The translations under genes were made by a program, and so were the position numbers. 64,000 nt of DNA. Origin: Roseovarius confluentis. GTDB taxonomy: Bacteria; Pseudomonadota; Alphaproteobacteria; Rhodobacterales; Rhodobacteraceae. How positions within the stretch are numbered: the first letter of the stretch is position 1; the number at the start of each line of letters is the position of its first letter. Under the pieces are notes generated by a model. The model was not told where the DNA came from, did no database searches, and saw nothing but the letters and a program-made list of their open reading frames with translations. Below, one piece after another: positions 7,381 to 17,362 of the stretch. The stretch is taken from the NCBI RefSeq assembly GCF_002917925.1, contig NZ_PPFE01000001.1:186001-250000 (forward strand), given 5' to 3'.

Positions 7381-8400
7381 TTGAGCCGGGTGTACCTCGA
7401 TTACAATGCGACGGCGCCTTTGCGGGCCGAGGCGCGGGAGGCGATGATCGCGGCGATGGATATCGTCGGCAATCCGTCGTCGGTGCATGGCGAGGGGCGG
7501 ACGGCCAAGGCGCTGGTGGAGCGGGCGCGGGGCCAGGTGGCCGCTGCCGTGGGATGCAAGCCGCAGGAGGTGGTGTTCACCTCGGGCGCGACCGAGGCGG
7601 CGCGGGTGCTGGCGGGCTTCGATACCGTGGAGGTTCAGGCGACCGCCCATGACGCGCTGTGGGCGTATCACGCGCCGGGCGATGGAGCACCAATCGTGCG
7701 CGCGATGGGGCTGGCCAATTCCGAGACCGGAATCGTGACGCAGCCCGAGACCGGCGGAGATCTGCTGCTTCTGGATATCACGCAAGCCGTGGGCCGCCTG
7801 CCATTTTCCTTTGCCTGGTCCGGGGCGGACATGGCGGTTATGTCAGCGCACAAGCTGGGCGGGCCCAAGGGCGTCGGTGCGCTGATCGTGCGGCAGGGGC
7901 TGGATATCCCAACGCTGAGCCTTGGCGGCGGGCAGGAGATGGGCCGCCGGTCGGGGACCGAGAACATCATCGGCATCGCCGGGTTCGGCGCTGCGGCGGA
8001 AGCGGCGCAGCGCGATCTGGAGGCGGGCGCATGGGACCGGGTGAAAAAACTTAGAAGGATTCTAGAAAACGCTATTGAGGAATCCGCCCCAGCGACTATT
8101 TTTGTCGGGAAATCCGATGACCGGCTGCCGAACACGTCCTGCTTCATCACACCCGGCTGGAAGGGTGAGACGCAGGTGATGGCGATGGACCTTGCGGGGT
8201 TCGCGATATCGGCCGGTTCGGCCTGTTCCAGCGGCAAGGTCAAGGCCAGCCGCGTGCTGGCGGCGATGGGGTTCGACGAGCGAGAGGCGGCCAGCGCCGT
8301 CCGGGTCTCGCTGGGCCCCGACACGAGCGAAGACGACGTTGTGGCCTTTGCGCAAGCCTGGGCCAGACAACATGAAAAATTCCGCGCCCGTGCGGCGTGA
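7381..8400 (+). CDS. Cysteine desulfurase, NifS/IscS class (compact)
   Basis: PLP enzyme that supplies sulfur to the SUF scaffold. It begins [13 protein letters not shown]; His90 (ATAHD) is the expected PLP-stacking histidine, Lys158 in SAHKLGG is the Schiff-base lysine, and Cys282 in GSACSSGKV is the persulfide cysteine. At 339 residues it is about 50-60 shorter than E. coli IscS, missing mainly sequence after GATEA. The TTG at 7381 is chosen because AGAGGGG ends six bases upstream; the GTG at 7390 is spaced too far. Residues 221-235 are encoded by rare AT-rich codons that form a palindrome (see 8051-8102). The operon has a second, SufS-type desulfurase. Confidence 0.9.
   Translation: MSRVYLDYNATAPLRAEAREAMIAAMDIVGNPSSVHGEGRTAKALVERARGQVAAAVGCKPQEVVFTSGATEAARVLAGFDTVEVQATAHDALWAYHAPGDGAPIVRAMGLANSETGIVTQPETGGDLLLLDITQAVGRLPFSFAWSGADMAVMSAHKLGGPKGVGALIVRQGLDIPTLSLGGGQEMGRRSGTENIIGIAGFGAAAEAAQRDLEAGAWDRVKKLRRILENAIEESAPATIFVGKSDDRLPNTSCFITPGWKGETQVMAMDLAGFAISAGSACSSGKVKASRVLAAMGFDEREAASAVRVSLGPDTSEDDVVAFAQAWARQHEKFRARAA
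8051..8102 (+). promoter_or_regulatory. Candidate internal operator and promoter inside the desulfurase gene
   Basis: TTAGAA-GGA-TTCTAG (8051-8065) differs by one base from a perfect copy of the palindrome at the iscR promoter. Just downstream TTGAGG (8075-8080) and TATTTT (8097-8102), 16 bases apart, resemble a promoter aimed at sufB. The patch uses codons rare in this gene (AGA, AGG, CTA, ATT), as if the DNA were constrained. Internal promoters have been reported for the Rhodobacter isc-suf operon, as I recall. Confidence 0.4.
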
Positions 8401-8423
8401 GAGATAACCGAGGAGGTGGCCCA

Positions 8424-9944
8424 ATGGCGGCACTGGACGAAACCCAAGTCAAGGAAGGCGTCGACAAGGAAACCGTCGATGCGGTGCGCGACATCAGCAC
8501 GTATAAATACGGCTGGGAAACCGACATCGAGATGGAATACGCGCCCAAGGGCCTGACGCCGGAGATCGTCAAGCTGATCTCGGAAAAGAACGGCGAGCCC
8601 GAGTGGATGACCGAGTGGCGTCTGCAGGCCTACGAACGCTGGCTGCAGAAGGAAGAGCCCGACTGGGCCATGGTCGACTACCCGCAGATCGACTTTCAGA
8701 ACCAGTATTACTATGCCCGGCCCAAGAGCATGGAGCAAAAGCCCAAGTCGCTGGACGAGGTCGATCCCAAGCTGCTGGAAACATATGAAAAGCTAGGCAT
8801 CCCGCTGAAGGAACAGATGATCCTGGCCGGGGTCGAAGGGGCCGAGGAGGCGCCTGCGGAGGGCCGCAAGGTGGCCGTGGACGCGGTCTTTGACTCCGTG
8901 TCCGTCGGCACGACCTTTCAGAAGGAATTGGAAAAGGCCGGCGTGATCTTCTGCTCGATCTCCGAGGCCATCCGCGAGCATCCCGAACTGGTGAAGAAGT
9001 ACCTCGGTTCGGTCGTGCCCGTCAGCGACAACTTCTATGCGACGCTCAATTCGGCAGTCTTCTCGGACGGGTCGTTCGTCTACGTCCCGCCGGGTGTGCG
9101 CTGCCCGATGGAGCTGAGTACGTATTTCCGCATCAATGCCGAGAATACCGGCCAGTTCGAGCGTACGCTGATCATCGCCGACAAGGGCTCTTACGTCAGC
9201 TACCTCGAAGGTTGCACCGCGCCGCAGCGGGACACCAGCCAGCTGCACGCCGCCGTCGTCGAGATCATTGTCGAGGAAGACGCCGAGGTGAAGTATTCCA
9301 CGGTGCAGAACTGGTTCCCCGGCGACGAGGAAGGCAAGGGCGGCATCTACAACTTCGTCACCAAGCGCGCCGATTGCCGGGGCGACCGGGCGAAGGTGAT
9401 GTGGACGCAGGTGGAAACCGGCTCTGCCGTGACGTGGAAGTACCCGTCCTGCATCCTGCGCGGCGACGACAGCCAGGGCGAGTTCTATTCCATCGCCATC
9501 ACCAACAACTGGCAGCAGGCCGATACCGGCACGAAGATGATCCATCTGGGCAAGAACACCAAGAGCCGGATCGTGTCGAAAGGCATCAGCGCGGGGCATG
9601 CGCAGAACACCTATCGCGGGCTTGTCTCGATGCATCCCAAGGCCAAGGACAGCCGCAACTACACGCAATGCGACAGCTTGCTGATTGGCTCGGAATGCGG
9701 GGCGCACACGGTGCCGTATATCGAGGTCAAGAACAACTCGTCCCGGGTGGAGCACGAGGCGACCACGTCGAAGGTGGATGACGATCAGCTGTTCTATTGC
9801 CGCCAGCGCGGCATGGACGAGGAAGAGGCCGTGGCGCTGGTGGTGAACGGGTTCTGCAAGGATGTGTTGCAGGCGCTGCCGATGGAGTTCGCCATGGAAG
9901 CGCAGCAACTGGTGGCGATTTCGCTGGAAGGCAGCGTGGGATGA
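8424..9944 (+). CDS. sufB: Fe-S cluster assembly scaffold subunit SufB
   Basis: A 506-residue scaffold of the SufBCD complex on which nascent Fe-S clusters are built. The long N-terminal part is followed by the right-handed beta-helix core, with the segments [28 protein letters not shown] and QCDSLLIG and a C-terminal READ-type helical end. Length matches the family (E. coli 495). The ATG at 8424 follows AGGAGG at ideal spacing. Its stop overlaps the next start (ATGA), so translation is probably coupled to the small membrane protein. It works with SufC and SufD encoded downstream. Confidence 0.97.
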   Translation: MAALDETQVKEGVDKETVDAVRDISTYKYGWETDIEMEYAPKGLTPEIVKLISEKNGEPEWMTEWRLQAYERWLQKEEPDWAMVDYPQIDFQNQYYYARPKSMEQKPKSLDEVDPKLLETYEKLGIPLKEQMILAGVEGAEEAPAEGRKVAVDAVFDSVSVGTTFQKELEKAGVIFCSISEAIREHPELVKKYLGSVVPVSDNFYATLNSAVFSDGSFVYVPPGVRCPMELSTYFRINAENTGQFERTLIIADKGSYVSYLEGCTAPQRDTSQLHAAVVEIIVEEDAEVKYSTVQNWFPGDEEGKGGIYNFVTKRADCRGDRAKVMWTQVETGSAVTWKYPSCILRGDDSQGEFYSIAITNNWQQADTGTKMIHLGKNTKSRIVSKGISAGHAQNTYRGLVSMHPKAKDSRNYTQCDSLLIGSECGAHTVPYIEVKNNSSRVEHEATTSKVDDDQLFYCRQRGMDEEEAVALVVNGFCKDVLQALPMEFAMEAQQLVAISLEGSVG

Positions 9945-10255
9945 CCGAAGGGTGCCGGACACCCGAGGCGACCCGGAGCCGGCTGCCGAGGCTTGGCCAT
10001 TCGGGGCGCCTGCGGTCCGGCACCCGGACATTTACCATGCTGCTGCTTGGCCATTTCCTGGTGTTCGTCCTTGCGATGAGCCATGACGAAATCGCCCTGC
10101 AGGCCGTCGAGACTGGCTGGATCCGACCGGGTCGGGGAGAACTCGCCGAACTGGGAATAGGGCTGGTTCTGTTCGTGATCTGGGGGTGGCTGAGCGTGCA
10201 CCTCGTCGGAATCCTTAATGGAGCGCGGGCGGCTTCGCACGACGAAACGGAGTGA
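9941..10255 (+). CDS. Small two-segment membrane protein in the suf operon
   Basis: A 104-residue protein with a basic N-terminus and two hydrophobic stretches ([13 protein letters not shown] and [25 protein letters not shown]), starting within the sufB stop as ATGA. A start at 10036 (the MLLLGH methionine) is the alternative and would remove the odd arginine-rich leader. No domain recognised. Its position inside the operon suggests co-expression with SUF genes, but no function in cluster assembly can be read from it. Confidence 0.6.
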   Translation: MTEGCRTPEATRSRLPRLGHSGRLRSGTRTFTMLLLGHFLVFVLAMSHDEIALQAVETGWIRPGRGELAELGIGLVLFVIWGWLSVHLVGILNGARAASHDETE

Positions 10256-10259
10256 TAAA

Positions 10260-10574
10260 ATGATCATCACGACGACGAATAACATCGAAGGGCGCAAGAT
10301 CATCGACTACCGCGGCATCGTGGTGGGCGAGGCGATCATGGGGGCGAATGTCTTCCGCGATTTCTTTGCCCAGGTGACGGATATCGTCGGTGGTCGCTCG
10401 GGCGCTTACGAGACCAAGCTGCAGGATGCCCGCGACACCGCCATGCGCGAGCTGAAAGAGCGCGCCAAGGCCGCGGGTGCAAATGCCGTGGTGGGCGTCG
10501 ATCTGGACTACGAGGTGGTCGCGGATTCCATGCTTATGGTGTCGGCCAGCGGGACGGCGGTGGTGCTGGACTGA
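10260..10574 (+). CDS. YbjQ/UPF0145 family protein
   Basis: A 104-residue protein of the YbjQ family (UPF0145, DUF74, sometimes called putative heavy-metal-binding). It shows the family start [11 protein letters not shown], the central [28 protein letters not shown] and [18 protein letters not shown]. Members form pentameric rings; biochemical role unsettled. GGAG precedes the ATG. It lies in the suf operon between a small membrane protein and a methyltransferase-like gene, all closely spaced. Confidence 0.9.
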   Translation: MIITTTNNIEGRKIIDYRGIVVGEAIMGANVFRDFFAQVTDIVGGRSGAYETKLQDARDTAMRELKERAKAAGANAVVGVDLDYEVVADSMLMVSASGTAVVLD

Positions 10575-10575
10575 C

Positions 10576-11178
10576 ATGAGCCCGACCGCCACCATATCGC
10601 GGCCCGAGCTGACCCTGCCGGAGGCCGAAGCGGAGGTGCTGCGCGCGGCCTATGCAGGCGCGGACGTGATCCTGGAATACGGGTCGGGCGGGTCGACCGT
10701 GATGGCGGGCGAGATGCCGGCCAAGCGGGTCTTCTCGGTGGAAAGCGACAAGGACTGGGCGCTGATGATGCGCGCCTGGTTCGAGGAAAATGCGCCCGCG
10801 AAAGGCACCGAGGTGGACGTGATCTGGTCCGACATCGGGCCGACGAAGGAGTGGGGCTATCCGACCGATGCGGGGCACTACATGCGCTATCCGCGCTACC
10901 CGCTGGAGGTCTGGGACCTGCCCGAATTCCGCCAGCCCGACGTGGTGCTGGTGGATGGGCGGTTCCGCACGGGCTGCGTCATGGCCACGGCGCTGCGCAC
11001 CGAGCGACCGGTGCAGGTGTTCGTCGACGACTACAAACGGCGCAAGCAGTACCATGTGGTCGAAGAATTCATTGGCGCCCCAAGGATGACGGGGCGCTTG
11101 GCGGGGTTCGAGGTGGAACCGCTGACCCTGCCGCAAAACGAGCTGTTGAACGTGATCGAGATGATGCTGCGCCCGTGA
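10576..11178 (+). CDS. Class I methyltransferase-like protein
   Basis: A 200-residue cytoplasmic protein with a Rossmann motif ILEYGSGGSTVMAG near residues 31-45 and an acidic strand end (RVFSVESDKDW), as in SAM-dependent methyltransferases; VVLVDGRFRTG resembles the motif IV region. No substrate motif is recognisable, and a catalytically inactive homologue is possible. The ATG follows the YbjQ stop by one base. Genes of this kind recur between sufB and sufC in Rhodobacterales (recollection), so a maturation or regulatory link is plausible but unproven. Confidence 0.7.
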   Translation: MSPTATISRPELTLPEAEAEVLRAAYAGADVILEYGSGGSTVMAGEMPAKRVFSVESDKDWALMMRAWFEENAPAKGTEVDVIWSDIGPTKEWGYPTDAGHYMRYPRYPLEVWDLPEFRQPDVVLVDGRFRTGCVMATALRTERPVQVFVDDYKRRKQYHVVEEFIGAPRMTGRLAGFEVEPLTLPQNELLNVIEMMLRP

Positions 11179-11208
11179 GGCGCCAGCGACAGGAAAAAGG
11201 AGAGAAAG

Positions 11209-11964
11209 ATGTTGGAGATCAAAGGCCTGAAGGTCGATCTTGAAGACGAGGACAAGACCATCCTGAAAGGCGTGGACCTGACCGTCGAGGCGGGCAAGGT
11301 GCACGCGATCATGGGGCCCAACGGCTCGGGCAAGTCGACGCTGAGCTATGTTCTGTCGGGCCGGGACGGCTATGAGGTGACCTGCGGGACGGCCACGCTG
11401 GAAGGCGAGGACATCCTGGGCATGGAGCCCGAAGAGCGCGCCGCGGCGGGGCTTTTCCTGGCGTTCCAATATCCGGTCGAGATTCCCGGCGTGGGCAACA
11501 TGACCTTCATGCGCACCGCGCTGAACGCGCAGCGCAAGGCGCGCGGGCAGGACGAGATCAGCGCCGCCGATTTCCTGAAGCTGGTGCGCGAAAAGGCCGC
11601 CACGCTGGAGATGAGCAACGACATGCTGAAGCGCCCGGTGAACGTGGGCTTTTCGGGCGGTGAGAAGAAGCGCAACGAGATCCTGCAAATGGCTGTATTG
11701 GAGCCGAAAATGTGCATTCTGGACGAGACCGACTCGGGCCTCGACGTGGACGCGATGAAGCTGGTGTCGCAGGGCGTGAACGCGCTGCGGGACGCGGGCC
11801 GTGGCTTCCTGGTGATCACGCACTACCAGCGCCTGCTGGATCACATCAAACCCGACGTGGTGCACATCATGTCCGATGGCCGCATCGTGAAGACCGGCGG
11901 GCCGGAACTGGCCCTCGAGGTCGAGAAGAACGGGTATGCCGACATCAAGGCGGAGGTGGCGTAA
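11209..11964 (+). CDS. sufC: SUF system ATPase SufC
   Basis: A 251-residue ABC-type ATPase that drives the SufBCD scaffold. Walker A is GPNGSGKST (about residues 35-43), the Q-loop is AFQYPVE, the signature FSGGEKKRNEI, Walker B MCILDETDSGLD, and the switch histidine lies in VITHYQR. It has no membrane segment. AGGAAAAAGGAGAG precedes the ATG. Its last base is the first base of the sufD start (TAATG), indicating coupled translation with its partner. Confidence 0.97.
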   Translation: MLEIKGLKVDLEDEDKTILKGVDLTVEAGKVHAIMGPNGSGKSTLSYVLSGRDGYEVTCGTATLEGEDILGMEPEERAAAGLFLAFQYPVEIPGVGNMTFMRTALNAQRKARGQDEISAADFLKLVREKAATLEMSNDMLKRPVNVGFSGGEKKRNEILQMAVLEPKMCILDETDSGLDVDAMKLVSQGVNALRDAGRGFLVITHYQRLLDHIKPDVVHIMSDGRIVKTGGPELALEVEKNGYADIKAEVA

Positions 11965-13250
11965 TGGCGTTACCCCAAGCGAAACAGGACGCCACCGAGG
12001 CGCGCCTTGCCGCGCTGAGCCTGCCCGACGCCTCGGGCTGGACGAAAGCGCCGCGCGAGGATGCGCTGGCGCGGCTGCGGGCCGCGGGCCTGCCGCATCG
12101 GCGTGACGAGTACTGGAAATTCACCCGCCCCGACACGCTGGTCGACGCGGAGGTGCCCAAGGCCGCCGTGTTCGAGAGCGACGAGACGCAGGTGTTCGAC
12201 GATGTCGATCGCCTGAGCATCGTGTTCCGGGACGGCGTGTTCGACGCCGAGGCCAGCGACGACCTGAGCCTTGAAGGCGTGAAGATCGACCGCCTGGCCG
12301 AGGCCGGGAAGGCTGATATTCACTGGGCCAAGGATCTGTACGGCACGCTGGAAACCAATGGCCAGACGCCCGTGGCGCGGCCCTTGGCGACGCTGAACAC
12401 GGCCGCCGCGACAGACGGGGTGCTGATCCATGTGACCGGCAAGGCCAGCAAGCCGATCAACCTGATTTATCACCACGAATCCGAGACGTCTGACGCGATC
12501 CTGCACCATGTCATCAAGCTGGATGCCGGTGCCGAGCTGACCGTGCTGGAAAACGGCCCCGCCGCCGCGCGGTTCAACAAGGTGATGGAGGTCGACGTGG
12601 CCGACACCGCCGCGTTCAACCACGTGCGCACACAAGGCCGCGACCACGAGCGCCGCGCCGTCACGCATATTTTTGCGCGGCTGGGACGGGAAAGCGCGTT
12701 CAAGTCCTTTACCATGACCGCCAATGGCGTGCTGACGCGCAACGAATGCGTGATCGAGCTGACCGGCGACGACGCCATCGCGCATGTCGCGGGCGCCTGC
12801 GTGGGAGACGGTGATTTTCACCATGACGACACGGTCTTCATCACCCATGACGCCGAGAATTGCGAAAGCCGGCAGGTGTTCAAGAAGGTGCTGCGCAACG
12901 GCGCCACGGGCGTCTTCCAGGGCAAGATCCTGGTGAAGGAAGGCGCGCAGAAGACCGACGGCTACCAGATCAGCCAGTCGCTGCTGCTGGATGGCGACAG
13001 CGAGTTCCTGGCCAAGCCGGAGCTGGAGATCTATGCCGACGACGTGGCCTGCTCGCACGGCTCGACCTCGGGCGCGATCGACGAAGAGGCGCTGTTTTAC
13101 CTGCGCGCGCGCGGCGTGCCCAAGTCCATCGCGACCGACCTTCTGACGCTGGCCTTCCTGGCCGAGGCCGTGGAAGAGATCGAGGACGAGGGCCTGCGCG
13201 ACGGGATCGTCGAGCGCCTTGAAGGCTGGCTGGTGCGGCGGCGCGGCTGA
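11964..13250 (+). CDS. sufD: Fe-S cluster assembly protein SufD
   Basis: A 428-residue partner of SufB in the SufBC2D complex. Characteristic segments are RRDEYWKFTRPD near residue 50, the beta-helix region TMTANGVLTRNECVIEL, FQGKILVKEGAQKTDGYQ, and ACSHGSTSGAIDEEALFYLRARG near the C-terminus, with the conserved histidine of CSHG. Length is typical for alphaproteobacterial SufD. The start overlaps sufC and its stop overlaps the following gene (TGATG). Confidence 0.96.
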   Translation: MALPQAKQDATEARLAALSLPDASGWTKAPREDALARLRAAGLPHRRDEYWKFTRPDTLVDAEVPKAAVFESDETQVFDDVDRLSIVFRDGVFDAEASDDLSLEGVKIDRLAEAGKADIHWAKDLYGTLETNGQTPVARPLATLNTAAATDGVLIHVTGKASKPINLIYHHESETSDAILHHVIKLDAGAELTVLENGPAAARFNKVMEVDVADTAAFNHVRTQGRDHERRAVTHIFARLGRESAFKSFTMTANGVLTRNECVIELTGDDAIAHVAGACVGDGDFHHDDTVFITHDAENCESRQVFKKVLRNGATGVFQGKILVKEGAQKTDGYQISQSLLLDGDSEFLAKPELEIYADDVACSHGSTSGAIDEEALFYLRARGVPKSIATDLLTLAFLAEAVEEIEDEGLRDGIVERLEGWLVRRRG

Positions 13251-13735
13251 TGCCGGTCACCACCGATATCGTGGCTGCCTATCGCGGCCCGAGAACGGTG
13301 TTCCGTCGCCTGCTGGCGATGGGCGCGAATGAAGGGCGTGCGCTGGCCATCGTGATGGCCGGCTGCGCGGTCTTCTTCATTTCCGAGTGGCCGCGCCTGG
13401 CGCGCGAGGCGCATCTGACCGGGCAGGAGCTGAACCCGCTGCTGGGCGGGTCGCTGATGGCCTGGATCTTCATCGCGCCGCTGGTGTTCTATGCCATCGG
13501 CACGCTCAGCCGGTTTGTCTTGCGGATCTTTGGCGGCACCGCCTCGGGCTATGCCGCGCGGCTGGCGCTGTTCTGGGCGTGGCTGGTGGCCAGCCCGATC
13601 AAGCTGTTGCACGGTCTGGTGGCCGGTTTCATCGGACCCGGGCCGGGCTTGACGGCGGTGGGTGCGATATGGCTGCTGGCGTTTCTTTGGGTGTGGGCGT
13701 CGGACCTGCGCGAAGCCGGATGGGGGCAGACATGA
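13250..13735 (+). CDS. YIP1-family membrane protein (first copy)
   Basis: A 161-residue integral membrane protein with about four hydrophobic helices (AIVMAGCAVFFI, LMAWIFIAPLVFYAIGTL, ALFWAWLVASPIKLL, GAIWLLAFLWVWA). Layout and position match YIP1-family genes commonly found between sufD and sufS in Rhodobacterales; function unknown. It overlaps sufD at the start and the next YIP1 gene at the end (ATGA), implying tight co-expression and perhaps a complex of the two. Confidence 0.75.
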   Translation: MPVTTDIVAAYRGPRTVFRRLLAMGANEGRALAIVMAGCAVFFISEWPRLAREAHLTGQELNPLLGGSLMAWIFIAPLVFYAIGTLSRFVLRIFGGTASGYAARLALFWAWLVASPIKLLHGLVAGFIGPGPGLTAVGAIWLLAFLWVWASDLREAGWGQT

Positions 13736-14343
13736 ACACGACCGTGCTGAAACCCCTGTTCGTGACGACCATCCGGAACCCGCGCGGTGCCGCCGAACGG
13801 GCGATTGCCCTGAATTGGCCCGCCCAGGCGCTGTGGACCGCGCTGACGTTGATCTCTGTCGTGACCTCTGCCGTGGTCGCGGCGCTGGTCCAGGCCGCGC
13901 CGTTGCCCGAAGGTGATCTGGGCAGGCTGCTGGAGGCGTCGCCGGTCTATAGCTCGCCGTTGATCTTTGCCGCCACGCAATGGGCGCGGGCGGTTTTCTC
14001 GGTCTTCATGCTGTTCTGGATCGGCCGTGCGTTTGGTGGACGGGGCACGGTGCCCGACATCCTGGCGGTGATCACGCTGTTGCAGGCGGTCAGCTTCGTG
14101 ATGGTGGCCGGCTTTACCATCGTTGGGCTGTTCATCCCGTTTCTGTCGTCGCTGGGCCTCTTGGTCTTCATCGTCTGGTGGATGTGGGCGGTGTCCAACA
14201 TGCTGGACGTGGCGCATGGCTTCGACAGCCCGCTCAAGGCGTTCGGCGTGATGGTGATTGCGATCTTCGGCGTGGTGGTGGGGCTGTCCATCATCATGGG
14301 CGTTATCGGCGGCCTCTTCGCCGCAACGACAGGAGCAGTTTGA
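13732..14343 (+). CDS. YIP1-family membrane protein (second copy)
   Basis: A 203-residue membrane protein with five hydrophobic segments. The first half resembles the preceding protein in layout; the tail is strongly hydrophobic (FGVMVIAIFGVVVGLSIIMG). The ATG overlaps the upstream stop (ATGA), and sufS begins 1 base beyond its stop. YIP1 proteins are linked to membrane trafficking in eukaryotes, but the bacterial members are uncharacterised, so only membrane localisation and operon membership can be stated. Confidence 0.75.
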   Translation: MNTTVLKPLFVTTIRNPRGAAERAIALNWPAQALWTALTLISVVTSAVVAALVQAAPLPEGDLGRLLEASPVYSSPLIFAATQWARAVFSVFMLFWIGRAFGGRGTVPDILAVITLLQAVSFVMVAGFTIVGLFIPFLSSLGLLVFIVWWMWAVSNMLDVAHGFDSPLKAFGVMVIAIFGVVVGLSIIMGVIGGLFAATTGAV

Positions 14344-14344
14344 G

Positions 14345-15565
<1,221 letters not shown>

Positions 15566-15633
15566 CGATCCGGTTCATTTGAACCAATGACCTTGGTGGG
15601 CCGACCCATGGCCGGAACACCAAGGAGATCATC

Positions 15634-15933
15634 ATGTTCAATTTTCGCACCACCATTCTCGTCGCCCTTGCGGGCGCAACCCTGTCGGCCTGCACCGAGG
15701 CGCCCACGGCTCAGAGTCGGGCCGCGATCACGCCGGACCCGATCCTGACCAAGTATGACAGCGATGGGGGTGGTGGCGGCTGTCCCGGCGGCAGCCAGCA
15801 AGGCACCGCCGGCGGCTCTGATGAGTGCCTGCCGGACACCTATCCGCAAACCCCGCCCAGAACCCCGGGCCAGCCCCAAACGGGCGGCGGAGGCAACCCC
15901 GGTGGAGGGAATCAGGGCGGCGCGCGTCCCTGA
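15634..15933 (+). CDS. Small Gly/Pro-rich lipoprotein
   Basis: A 99-residue predicted lipoprotein. The basic start MFNFRTTILVALAGATLSAC ends in a lipobox with cysteine at residue 20; the mature part is low-complexity, rich in Gly, Pro and Gln, with two further cysteines (GGGGGCPGG, DECLPD) that could pair. AAGGAG precedes the ATG. No homologous domain recognised. Standing alone after sufS, it probably has its own transcript. Confidence 0.65.
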   Translation: MFNFRTTILVALAGATLSACTEAPTAQSRAAITPDPILTKYDSDGGGGGCPGGSQQGTAGGSDECLPDTYPQTPPRTPGQPQTGGGGNPGGGNQGGARP

Positions 15934-16046
15934 ACCGTCCGGCCCGGGCGCATCCGCCCGGGCCTAGACACCAGCGGCAGCCTGCGCCATATCGCGGAGT
16001 TTTTCACCGTTGCGGCACTGGACCGAGGCGGTTGTTGTTCGCGCAG

Positions 16047-16090
16047 GCCCCTGTAGCCCAGCTGGACGGAGCGCTGCCCTCCGAAGGCAA
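16047..16090 (+). pseudogene. Decayed 5' half of a tRNA-Arg gene
   Basis: From 16054 to 16089 this segment matches the D-arm and anticodon arm of the intact tRNA-Arg 160 bases downstream, including the loop CTCCGAA, with five differences that are all transitions. One anticodon-stem pair has changed A-T to G-C in a compensated way. The T-arm and 3' acceptor strand are missing, so it cannot be a functional tRNA. Most likely a truncated duplicate or a scar of tRNA-targeted recombination. Confidence 0.55.
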
Positions 16091-16213
16091 GCGCCTATCG
16101 GCAACTCCTTGTTCTTCATGGATAAAAAAACACATGAAAACCGACTTGTCCTGAAATGGTCCTGAAACTCTCCTGTTGCGCCCGGTTTTTGGACACGGTA
16201 GTAAACGCTCGTC

Positions 16214-16290
16214 GGTCTCATAGCTCAGCTGGATAGAGCGCTACCCTCCGAAGGTAGAGGTCCCAGGTTCGAATCCTGGTGAGATCGCCA
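16214..16290 (+). tRNA. tRNA-Arg (anticodon CCG)
   Basis: A 77-base cloverleaf: acceptor GGTCTCA pairs with TGAGATC (one G-U), D-arm AGCTCAGCTGGATAGAGC, anticodon stem CTACC/GGTAG with loop CTCCGAA giving anticodon CCG (codon CGG), variable loop AGGTC, T-arm CCAGG-TTCGAAT-CCTGG, and an encoded terminal CCA. It sits exactly where high-GC core sequence gives way to the lower-GC accessory region, so it probably served as the insertion point of the island. Confidence 0.95.
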
Positions 16291-16624
16291 AGTTACCAAC
16301 GCTTGAAAATTAATTATGTCGCGCCAGCAAATCTTTGATTTAGAGCGCAGGGTTGAGCTTTGCCGCGTGAGCGATGAAGTGGTCCGTTCCAGACTGGTTG
16401 GAGCGGAACGCGATTAGTGAGAATCGTTGACTTTGCGGCGAGGTGTGGTGATCGTTAATTGTTCACAAAGATGAAAAGCGTTGTTTCCAGCGCTAAAATA
16501 ACAATCTCAGTTGACATGTCGCGCGTAAGATAGGGATGTTTGGTAATATCTTGTTGATTGAAGCGACATGAAGCGAGAATCATAAGTAATCTTAACCATT
16601 GATGTTAGCAAAATTGGGTGAAAA
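16291..16624. other. Gene-free AT-rich stretch at island edge
   Basis: No convincing gene on either strand and no homopurine or coding bias. TTGACA at 16511-16516 could be a -35 element for the following oxygenase gene, but no good -10 follows at normal spacing. The composition shifts abruptly from the core genome immediately after the tRNA. Confidence 0.5.
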
Positions 16625-17296
16625 ATGATGTTCAACTATGATCCGGGAACGCAAGCGGGTGAGATCGCCTCGAAGGGCTACGCTCATTTGAAAGGCGTCT
16701 TGACTGACGACTTTCGGAATTATCTTCAAACCTTTCTGGACGCTGCGATGACAGAAGCGTCGAATGAAAGCGATGACTGGAAGATCAAAGGCAAGAAAAG
16801 ACAGTTTGTATTCGAGTTTCCTTCGGACGAAGCGGCGGAGGAATTTCGCAAGGGGATGGCCAAGCTTACGGGCATCGCAGAGAAAGACTTTACGATATCC
16901 GAGCGGCATCTGAAGGTCTATGACGATGCGGCAAATCCCTATCCGGCGCCGCACAAGGATCGTTCGGCCTCTCACTTTTCGATCGGTCTGCCGGTCCGGA
17001 TGTCGGAGGGATCGACTGTTTGTGTCTTCCCGAGCCTTAAGGCTGGGCCAAACACCGAACCGAAAGCGGTGTTTCTCGAAGAAGGCGACCCCGAGAAGAT
17101 CCGAGCGCTTTATGACGGCCCGGAGGCCCGGATGCTGAACGAAAGCCTGGGCGATGTTGTCGCTTTTCTTGGTTCCAGCCTTTACCATGAAAGAGTTAAG
17201 GCTGCCGGCACGGCGGTGCTGTACATCAAGGTTAACGACGATGGCTCTGATCCCTTGGGGGAAAACATATATGCGAGTTTGGCAGTGGCCGAATAA
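16625..17296 (+). CDS. 2-oxoglutarate/Fe(II)-dependent oxygenase-like protein
   Basis: A 223-residue soluble protein with a double-stranded beta-helix signature: HKD at residues 110-112 supplies the first His and Asp, and His188 in SSLYHERVKAAGTAVLYIKV the distal histidine, with a basic residue following for 2-oxoglutarate. This is the layout of prolyl-4-hydroxylase and phytanoyl-CoA dioxygenase relatives. Substrate unknown; hydroxylation of a peptide, amino acid or sugar precursor would all fit a biosynthetic island. The start may be the first ATG or the second one directly after it. Codon use is less GC-rich than the core, consistent with transfer. Confidence 0.7.
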   Translation: MMFNYDPGTQAGEIASKGYAHLKGVLTDDFRNYLQTFLDAAMTEASNESDDWKIKGKKRQFVFEFPSDEAAEEFRKGMAKLTGIAEKDFTISERHLKVYDDAANPYPAPHKDRSASHFSIGLPVRMSEGSTVCVFPSLKAGPNTEPKAVFLEEGDPEKIRALYDGPEARMLNESLGDVVAFLGSSLYHERVKAAGTAVLYIKVNDDGSDPLGENIYASLAVAE

Positions 17297-17331
17297 GGTA
17301 CCTGCATCCGCCTAGGTCGACTGGAAGGTTT

Positions 17332-17362
17332 TGCTTAACCCGCGTGTTCTGCGGGTTAAGCA
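17332..17362 (+). terminator. Strong hairpin after oxygenase gene
   Basis: TGCTTAACCCGC and GCGGGTTAAGCA form a perfect 12-bp stem with a 7-base loop, 36 bases after the oxygenase stop. There is no U-run, so it could be a stability hairpin or a bidirectional terminator rather than a classical intrinsic terminator. Confidence 0.55.

Noticed and set aside
8793..10031. 412-codon minus-strand frame opposite sufB
   Set aside because: Entirely antisense to sufB; no independent coding evidence.
15755..16154. Alternative-frame ORFs over the lipoprotein and tRNA-like region
   Set aside because: Out-of-frame readings of the lipoprotein gene and of non-coding DNA, arginine/proline-rich without motifs.
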